A DNA stretch of 44,838 nucleotides from the NCBI GenBank assembly GCA_958430865.1, contig CAUDNR010004535.1:2522-47359 (forward strand), given 5' to 3'. Position 1 is the stretch's first letter. Each line of letters starts with the position of its first letter. The notes under the pieces were generated by a model that worked only from the letters and a program-made list of their open reading frames with translations, was not told the origin of the DNA and ran no database searches. This DNA is from Entrophospora sp. SA101 (taxonomy: Eukaryota; Glomeromycota; Glomeromycetes; Entrophosporales; Entrophosporaceae). Positions 40,001 to 44,838 of this stretch are shown here, in pieces. A program made the translations under genes and the position numbers.

Positions 40001-40240
40001 TTAGGCATGTCGCAACAAGCTAAAAGTAAAATAGGGAAAGCTGACTATTTATTACAAGCTATCAAAGAAAGTAATGATTTTTTTAAGCAACTAGAAACTA
40101 GACAAGTAAAGAAAAAAAGCACATCTGACTCAGAAGGATCAGACACATTAACCAATAGTAGTTGGGAAGTTGTTCAGCAGTTAGTAGAAAGTCCTCAAGA
40201 AGAAAAGTACGATTCCTGAATAGAAATTCCTCCCAAATAA
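37043..40240 (+). CDS. LRR protein with C-terminal LRAT-like domain, 1065 aa
   Basis: Starts MVNAQEW-LDKEYP. LRR block 1 covers about residues 25-200. A spacer holds WIKAGLQPNDYHFAAYLR (about 227). LRR block 2 spans about 290-450, followed by a charged coiled coil (about 490-720) and a C-terminal NlpC/P60-superfamily LRAT-like domain (about 860-990). The domain has the circular-permuted triad: His 889 (THHYAVYLG), His 906 (VVHIYN) and nucleophile Cys 976 (DNCEHFA). LRAT proteins are thiol acyltransferases or phospholipases acting on lipids. No signal peptide was found. The LRR repeats presumably guide it to a partner. The tail ends IEIPPK. A host-directed enzyme is plausible but inferred. Confidence 0.88.
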
Positions 40241-40269
40241 AATTATCAAACAGAATTATAATTAATAAA

Positions 40270-40291
40270 ATATATATATATATATATATAT
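40270..40291. repeat. (AT)11 tract upstream of a zinc-ribbon membrane gene
   Basis: Twenty-two bases of alternating AT lie 36 bases before ATG 40328, in promoter position. Length changes could alter promoter spacing. Confidence 0.85.
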
Positions 40292-40327
40292 CAAAATGAG
40301 TAAACTAATAACAATAATTTGCTACGG

Positions 40328-41443
40328 ATGTTAATTACTAAGCAAGTTCCCACTCAAAACGACAATCACCCTGATTTTATCCGCGGTGAATGATTATGCC
40401 CCCAATGTGAAAAAAAATTAGACCACTTAAAAGCCAAAAAGTTAGCCGAAGCCGAACGAGAGCAAGAAAAAATAAATAATCCTGGTAATTGCCAAAGTCC
40501 TAGCTGCCAAACCAAAATAAAGAAAGGGCAATATTGCTCGCCCTGCTTGAAAAAGTCAATTGACGAAACATTTAAAAGGAGTCAAGAAAAAAGTGCGGAG
40601 TTAAACAATATACTCGATGATAATGAAGAAAGCAATAAAAACTTACGGGAAGCCCTGCTTGATTATTTAGCCCAGTTGGAACAGAAAGGTAAAAACAGAA
40701 GTTTCGAAGAAATTGAGGCAGAAATGAGACAAAACGAAGCAGAAATAGCCCGAATTAAACAGCAAATCGCGGACAACGAGCGAAATAAAGGCAATGATTC
40801 TCCTAATGACCCACCAGGAGATAATAATCCTCCTCCTACTAACGATTCTCCTTCTAATCCTATTACTCCTCCCTCTCCATCCGTTTCTGCTCCGCTAAAC
40901 AATAATCCTTCTTCCCCAACTGCTAATAACCAAAGTAATATTAAATGCTGTAATTGTAAAAAATACTTCAATTATGGTGATAATACGCATTATTTTCCCC
41001 AAAAGCCCGATAAAAAGTGGTGTGATGCTTGCGACCCCGAAGCCAAGATAATCTTTCCAGCTATCCAACAAATAATTCAAGGTCAGGAGATAAATATTGA
41101 CAATTTAAATATTTCGTTCCAAAATAAACAAGTATTAAAAATCGCTGCTCGAATTGTCAAAGGTCAAAAGGTAGACATAGATGATATGATTGGGATTGAT
41201 GATGAGGAAAAACAAGAGTTAAAAGAACTTCAAAGATTAGTTCAGAGTGGTCAAATACCAACTTCCACTAATAATCCGTCAAATCCGCCAAAAAAGAAGG
41301 ACCGAAATGTTACTGATTCACCTACTTTTTGAATTACTTTTTTAGTTGTTTTGTTAATATTATTAATTCCTTATTATATTTGAAGACAAAAGAAAGTTAA
41401 AGAATTGAAAAAAGCTGGTAAAAAAGTTCCGTGATGATATTAA
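40328..41443 (+). CDS. Tail-anchored zinc-ribbon protein, 371 aa
   Basis: From ATG 40328: CPQC near residue 25, CQSPSC...YCSPC (about 59-73), a coiled coil (about 75-155), a Pro/Asn/Ser-rich linker, a second ribbon (CCNCKKYF...WCDACD, about 205-235), helical repeats (IIQGQEINIDNLN and IVKGQKVDIDDM are similar), and a C-terminal span after TGA-Trp (ITFLVVLLILLIPYYIW) with a basic tail. It resembles in plan the IS cargo gene at 182-758. An alternative ATG at 40296 gives a 12-codon peptide. Function unknown. Confidence 0.8.
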
Positions 41444-41481
41444 GAAAAGTAAATAGAAAATTTAATTTAAAATAACTTAAT

Positions 41482-41697
41482 ATGACAAACTTAACAATTA
41501 ACTTACCGAAAAAATTAGAAAACCAACTAATTTATTTGGAAGCCATTTCCAAAAGGTCCAAAGACTTTCATATCAAAGAAGCCTTAATTCGTTATTTAGA
41601 GGACGTGGAAGACCTTCGGATTGCTTTGGAAAGACTAGAAAAAGGGGGCAAAACTTATACTTCCGAGGAGGTTAGAGAAAAACTTAACCTGAAATAA
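41482..41697 (+). CDS. RelB/RHH-type antitoxin, 71 aa
   Basis: MTNLTINLPKKLENQL opens as a ribbon-helix-helix DNA-binding domain; ALIRYLEDVEDLRIALERL and a C-terminal TYTSEEVREKL follow, typical of DUF6290/RelB antitoxins. It precedes a RelE-like gene by 13 bases. Confidence 0.88.
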   Translation: MTNLTINLPKKLENQLIYLEAISKRSKDFHIKEALIRYLEDVEDLRIALERLEKGGKTYTSEEVREKLNLK

Positions 41698-41710
41698 AGA
41701 ATATTCTTTA

Positions 41711-41968
41711 ATGAAGTATAAGGCAATTTGGAAAGGTGAAGCGGTAGAGGACTTAGCCAAAATTGACCGAACCATAGCTCAAAAGATTTTTGACAAGGTA
41801 GAAAATTATCTAATTAAAAATCCCACGGAATATGGCAAGCCCTTAGTTGGTAATTTAAAAGGTTTATGAAGTTATCGTTTTAGTGATTATCGGGTTATTT
41901 ACCAAATAAAACAATCCGAACTCTTAATTTTAGTAGTAGAAGTAGCTCATCGGAGAGAAATTTATTAA
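41711..41968 (+). CDS. RelE-family toxin, 85 aa
   Basis: Complete ORF of the usual RelE length. Conserved features seen: AVEDLAKIDRTIAQKI near residues 11-26, the GLW-SYRFSDYRVIY strand region, and the terminal VAHRREIY. In this family the product cleaves mRNA in the ribosomal A site. It is neutralised by the antitoxin encoded upstream. Confidence 0.9.
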
Positions 41969-42093
41969 TGATTTAAGAGTTTGCTTCTCTTATTATTTTT
42001 CTTTAAGGCTCTACTAGATGTGATTATAATCTTATATTAATAAAGAAAATAAAATTATTAAAAATAGCTAACGATATCAAACTAGATAAAATT

Positions 42094-42237
42094 TTGTTGG
42101 AGGAAGAAAAAGAACTAACCAGCGAATATCTTCAACTAGAAAAAGAACGAAAAAACCTAGCGGCGGTAATTCAGTGTCAGGCTCGCACTAATGAAATTCT
42201 GACTCGCCAAGAAGAAATAAACAAAATAAACTTATAA
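42094..42237 (+). CDS. Short coiled-coil ORF without ATG, 47 aa
   Basis: The frame is open from 42007 to TAA 42235-42237, and the only usual starts are TTG 42094/42097. The product is Lys/Glu-rich with coiled-coil character (EEEKELTSEYLQLEKERKN) and resembles the coil part of the neighbouring LRR proteins. It may be a remnant of an LRR gene. Confidence 0.3.
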   Translation: MLEEEKELTSEYLQLEKERKNLAAVIQCQARTNEILTRQEEINKINL

Positions 42238-42281
42238 AAAGCGGACAATATTTTGCATAGTGTAATATATATAAAATTAAG

Positions 42282-42355
42282 ATATAGACCAAACGGGAAA
42301 ACTAGTTGCTGGATGCTTGGTAATTAGGAGGGTTTGGAGAAAAAAGTTCTGTTTA
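42282..42355 (+). promoter_or_regulatory. Shared box, copy 2
   Basis: Carries ATATAGACCAA..GGGAAAA and AAAAAAGTTCTGTTTA as at 36971-37015, with about 30 more bases between the two blocks. Here it lies beyond the 3' end of a minus-strand LRR gene, where it cannot be that gene's promoter. Confidence 0.3.
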
Positions 42356-42374
42356 TTTTAAGTTAAGGGAAAGG

Positions 42375-43796
42375 TTAAGGGTTGTTTTTGGGAGGAATTT
42401 CTATGTTGGTTTCTAGTTCTTGTAAATCAACTGGTATTTCTTTATTGGCTAGTTGATAAATATTTTCTAATATTTCTTTGGCATAGTCTTCTACTTCTGC
42501 TATACTTTTTTTACTGTTTAATTTATCTTCTCATTCCGCTCCTTCTTTTAGTAATTCCGGAGCTACTCCGAGGTCTCATTTTAAATTATTGATTTGTTGA
42601 ATGTAAGTTTGTTTGGAATCTGCTAGTTCCTTGTCTAACTTTATCTCAAATACCTTACTTTTTTCACAGGAAAGCTCAGTTATGGAAGAGATTGATAACT
42701 GACGTTTTTCTCTTTTTTTCGAACTTGTCACTAAAGAATCATTTTGTTCAGTTTGTTTTTTAAAAGAGATTTTCATTTTAGTTTCTAATACCTCCTGGAT
42801 CTGATAGCTAAGATCAGTATTATTGCTCATGGTATTACTAATCAGAGCATGACCCTTATCAATATTAATATTACCGATGTTGTAGGTAATGTGATTAATT
42901 ACTTGTTGATGATCAGCAATAAGTTTTTGATTCTGGTTAATTTGAGCTTGTAATTCCACTTCATAATGGATTAATTCCTCGCAGTTGTTAAGAATATCTT
43001 CCACCTCAATCATTTTTTCTTCGCCAATCTTGTCTGCTAATCTATCATAAACTTTGTTATATTGTCTACGAAGTTTAAAAACATTATCTAATTTTTGTTT
43101 TTGGGATTTTTTATATTCTAAATAATCCGTAATTAGTTCTTTTAATAGTTCTTTTTCAGCAAAGAAATGCAAATAAGCATCTATTATTTTTTCTTTTTGT
43201 TGTTTAATGAGATTAATTAATCTTTCTACTTCTTGTTCTAAAGATTTAATCTTATTACTTTCCTCTCGAAGTTTCTTAATTAAATAATCTTTTCTCCAAG
43301 TTTGATAATCGTAGCCTTCGTGACTGCAAGAACAATCTTTCAAATGTTCAGCTAACTTACCATCGCAAGCAACTCTTTTCAAGTTCTCTGGCAAATGTCC
43401 TAAACCATCATTAATGTCAGTATTCTCGATGCTTAATTTTTCTAATTTAGTTAAACCTTGCAAAGGTTCCAAAGAACCATAAAAGCGATTATACATTCCT
43501 TGCTTAATTCTTTCCTCATAATTTGTGCCAATGTTTAATTTCTCCAAATTTACAAATTTGCTAAAGACCGATAAATTAATTGGAACAATGTCATTATTAT
43601 CTAAATTCAAACGAGTCATTTTCTCCGGATTTAATTGTTTAAGAAAGTCAAGTTCAGTTATTTTATTGTTGCTTAAGACTAGTTCACTTAGTTGTATTCT
43701 TTCACTAAATTTCAAATTAGTTAACTGGTTACCGGAGCAATTTAACTTTCCTTCTAAATTTTTAATGTTTAAATCTAACTTTGTTACCTTTTCTTT
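42375..43796 (-). CDS. LRR-coiled-coil gene lacking a start codon, about 473 aa
   Basis: From the 77-bp repeat the frame encodes KEKVTKLDLNIKNLEGKL..., then LRRs (LVLSNNKITELDFLKQL, YNRFYGSLEPLQGLTKL), an acidic/Lys coiled coil (about residues 170-420) and a tail ending NIEIPPKNNP, close to the end of the LRR-LRAT protein. The coil and LRR parts are clearly paralogous to that gene, but no LRAT domain is present. Upstream of the repeat the frame has only CTG and then TAG; no start or ribosome binding site was seen. It seems to be a silent cassette whose missing N-terminus (MVNAQEY...) exists at 44712. Confidence 0.75.
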
Positions 43797-43797
43797 C
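43721..43797 (-). repeat. 77-bp inverted repeat, copy A
   Basis: Perfect reverse complement of 44762-44838. It codes for the start of the LRR region in the minus-strand gene. The match may extend beyond what the window shows of copy B. Confidence 0.92.
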
Positions 43798-43800
43798 CCT

Positions 43801-44139
43801 CCACAGGAAGAACTAGAAAGAGTAAGAAAAAGAATAGCCAGACCAGGCTATCGTCGGGTAAATATTGGCTTATTACCGGATGCTACTGAGGCTGATAAAG
43901 TTAAATATCACCTTTGTCTTAGTATTTCCCGTTATCAAGATGAAAATAATTTATCAGAAAAAGGATTAGCCCAAAGACTAGGAGTTAATAAAGCCAAACT
44001 AGAATACATTTTGTTCCGTCATCTCGATAAATTAACTTTGGAAGAACTAATCAATTATTTAAGCGAGTTGCCCATGCCTTTTAAACTAAAAACCAATTTT
44101 TCTTATGACCGTAAAGAAGCCTCCGCAAAAGCCCACTAA
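43801..44139 (+). CDS. XRE-family regulator, 5'-truncated at the repeat edge
   Basis: The frame encodes QEELERVRKRIARPGYRR, NIGLLPDATEADKVKYHLC, and a helix-turn-helix with KGLAQRLGVNKAKLEYIL, ending LPMPFKLKTNF. This is a known XRE type found as an antitoxin or regulator. It has no start codon: upstream it runs into the antisense of the LRR repeat. Perhaps 5-10 N-terminal residues are missing. It overlaps the next ORF by 35 bases, as is common for such pairs. Confidence 0.7.
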   Translation, partial: PQEELERVRKRIARPGYRRVNIGLLPDATEADKVKYHLCLSISRYQDENNLSEKGLAQRLGVNKAKLEYILFRHLDKLTLEELINYLSELPMPFKLKTNFSYDRKEASAKAH

Positions 44140-44536
44140 TCTCCGTGAATATGACTGTGATATAGTAATTGGTGAACAAACCTTTACTAAATTAGAAATC
44201 AGTCCTGATTATGAGATAAAGAATGAAGAATTTGAAGAGGGTTTAAAGGAAAAAGGAATTAGATTGACCAAGAAAGAATTAGCCAAAGTATTAATTAATG
44301 ACAACTTAATTTGTGAATTAGTTGAGCAATTAGATGGCAAGAGCGAACAAGAAGTAAAATTTGAAGGAAATTATTACCAATACTCTTATTATTCTTTTGA
44401 ACCAGTTTTTAACCAATGAGACTATGCTTACCGTTTAATTTGATGCTGTGATAATAATAATTCACATATTCTCGGAATTATTGACTGCTATTGGCGAAGT
44501 AAATATAATAAAGTAGACTGACCTTGACAAACATAA
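44105..44536 (+). CDS. Unknown protein, possible toxin-like partner, 143 aa
   Basis: Begins MTVKKPPQKPTNLREYDCD. It has a charged helical middle (LTKKELAKVLINDNLICELV) and a C-terminal region with YAYRLIW and ILGIIDCYWR that recalls RelE/HigB-type folds. It contains five TGA-encoded Trp. The position after an XRE gene supports a toxin-antitoxin or regulator pair, but I do not recognise the family. Confidence 0.6.
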
Positions 44537-44711
44537 AATATTTCCCCAAAATACTCTCCGCTAGACTGAGACAAGTAATTTATGCGGACAATGAAGAATA
44601 ATTATAAAATCAATCGCTACCTAATTTGTTATAATTACTTAAAAGCTAAGTAGTGATTGTAAACACAATTTTTAAACAATAATAATAACACAAAATAAAC
44701 ATCAAAACATT
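44537..44711. other. Intergenic region with the promoter of the rightmost LRR gene
   Basis: No ORF. AT-rich, with GCTAAGTAGTGATTGTAAAC and AATAATAATAAC before ATG 44712. It lies inside the putative invertible segment, so its promoter would be turned by inversion. Confidence 0.3.
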
Positions 44712-44838
44712 ATGGTAAACGCTCAAGAATATATTAATCAACTATATCAAACTAAGCAGGAGAAAGAAAAGGTAACAAAGTTAGATTTAAACATTAAAAA
44801 TTTAGAAGGAAAGTTAAATTGCTCCGGTAACCAGTTAA
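44712..44838 (+). CDS. LRR protein gene, 5' part (runs off the window)
   Basis: ATG 44712 gives MVNAQEYINQLYQTKQ and then enters the 77-bp repeat (KEKVTKLDLNIKNLEGKL). The opening matches the other LRR genes (MVNAQEW at 37043, MVDIQEY at 13696). This is the presumably expressed partner of the start-less gene at 42375-43796. Confidence 0.8.
   Translation, partial: MVNAQEYINQLYQTKQEKEKVTKLDLNIKNLEGKLNCSGNQL
44762..44838 (+). repeat. 77-bp inverted repeat, copy B
   Basis: Perfect inverted match to 43721-43797, reaching the window end, so its true length may be greater. It starts 50 bases after the ATG of the rightmost LRR gene. Confidence 0.92.

Noticed and set aside
43525..43800. N-terminal extension of the XRE gene over the LRR antisense
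   Set aside because: The frame is open there only as the mirror of the LRR gene; the encoded sequence is low-quality shadow and unlike any XRE N-terminus.
43797..43870. Lipoprotein signal (LFLTLSSSSCGG) supplying the N-terminus of the start-less LRR gene
   Set aside because: It is the antisense of the XRE gene, preceded by TAG with only a CTG as possible start; chance is more likely.

Overview
The window reads as a low-GC mollicute that decodes UGA as tryptophan. Nearly every long gene is continuous only when TGA is read through (2113-8322, 9240-12485, 17307-23072, 13696-15936 and 37043-40240 each stay in one frame across many TGA codons, without TAA or TAG). The kinase at 13696-15936 is very close in style to the expanded protein kinases of arbuscular mycorrhizal fungi such as Rhizophagus. 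Together with the leucine-rich repeat (LRR) proteins, this points to a mycoplasma-related endobacterium of Glomeromycotina ('Candidatus Moeniiplasma'-like). The lineage is inferred and no database was consulted.

Layout. (1) 1-2030: an IS1595-type element with 32-bp inverted ends that carries cargo, including a membrane zinc-finger gene interrupted by an (AG)16 tract. (2) 2113-9026: a single 2,069-residue GyrB-GyrA fusion with zinc-ribbon insertions, then tRNA-Trp(CCA) and rnpB. (3) 9240-23072: a 1,081-residue tail-anchored protein, a broken zinc-ribbon gene, an LRR-kinase of fungal type, a membrane coiled-coil gene with an A19 tract, and a 1,921-residue membrane coiled-coil protein. (4) 23113-24191: small membrane proteins and a HigBA-type toxin-antitoxin pair. 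(5) 24276-36959: about 35 tightly packed minus-strand genes, here interpreted as one mobile or virus-like element. They include a Prim-Pol primase, two tyrosine recombinases, two HU-like proteins, a Panacea-type antitoxin pair, a structured non-coding RNA, many zinc-ribbon proteins and about a dozen very small single-span membrane proteins. (6) 37043-44838: LRR genes (one fused to an LRAT-like domain), a zinc-ribbon membrane protein, a RelBE-type pair, and two LRR genes joined by a perfect 77-bp inverted repeat that looks like an inversion switch.

How it works together. The region is accessory and looks devoted to surface or host interaction. LRR, fungal kinase and LRAT domains suggest host-directed proteins. 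Simple repeats inside reading frames (AG, poly-A, C7) and the inverted repeat suggest ON/OFF or shuffling control. Tyrosine recombinases, toxin-antitoxin pairs and the transposon supply mobility and maintenance. Housekeeping content is limited to the topoisomerase, tRNA-Trp and RNase P RNA.
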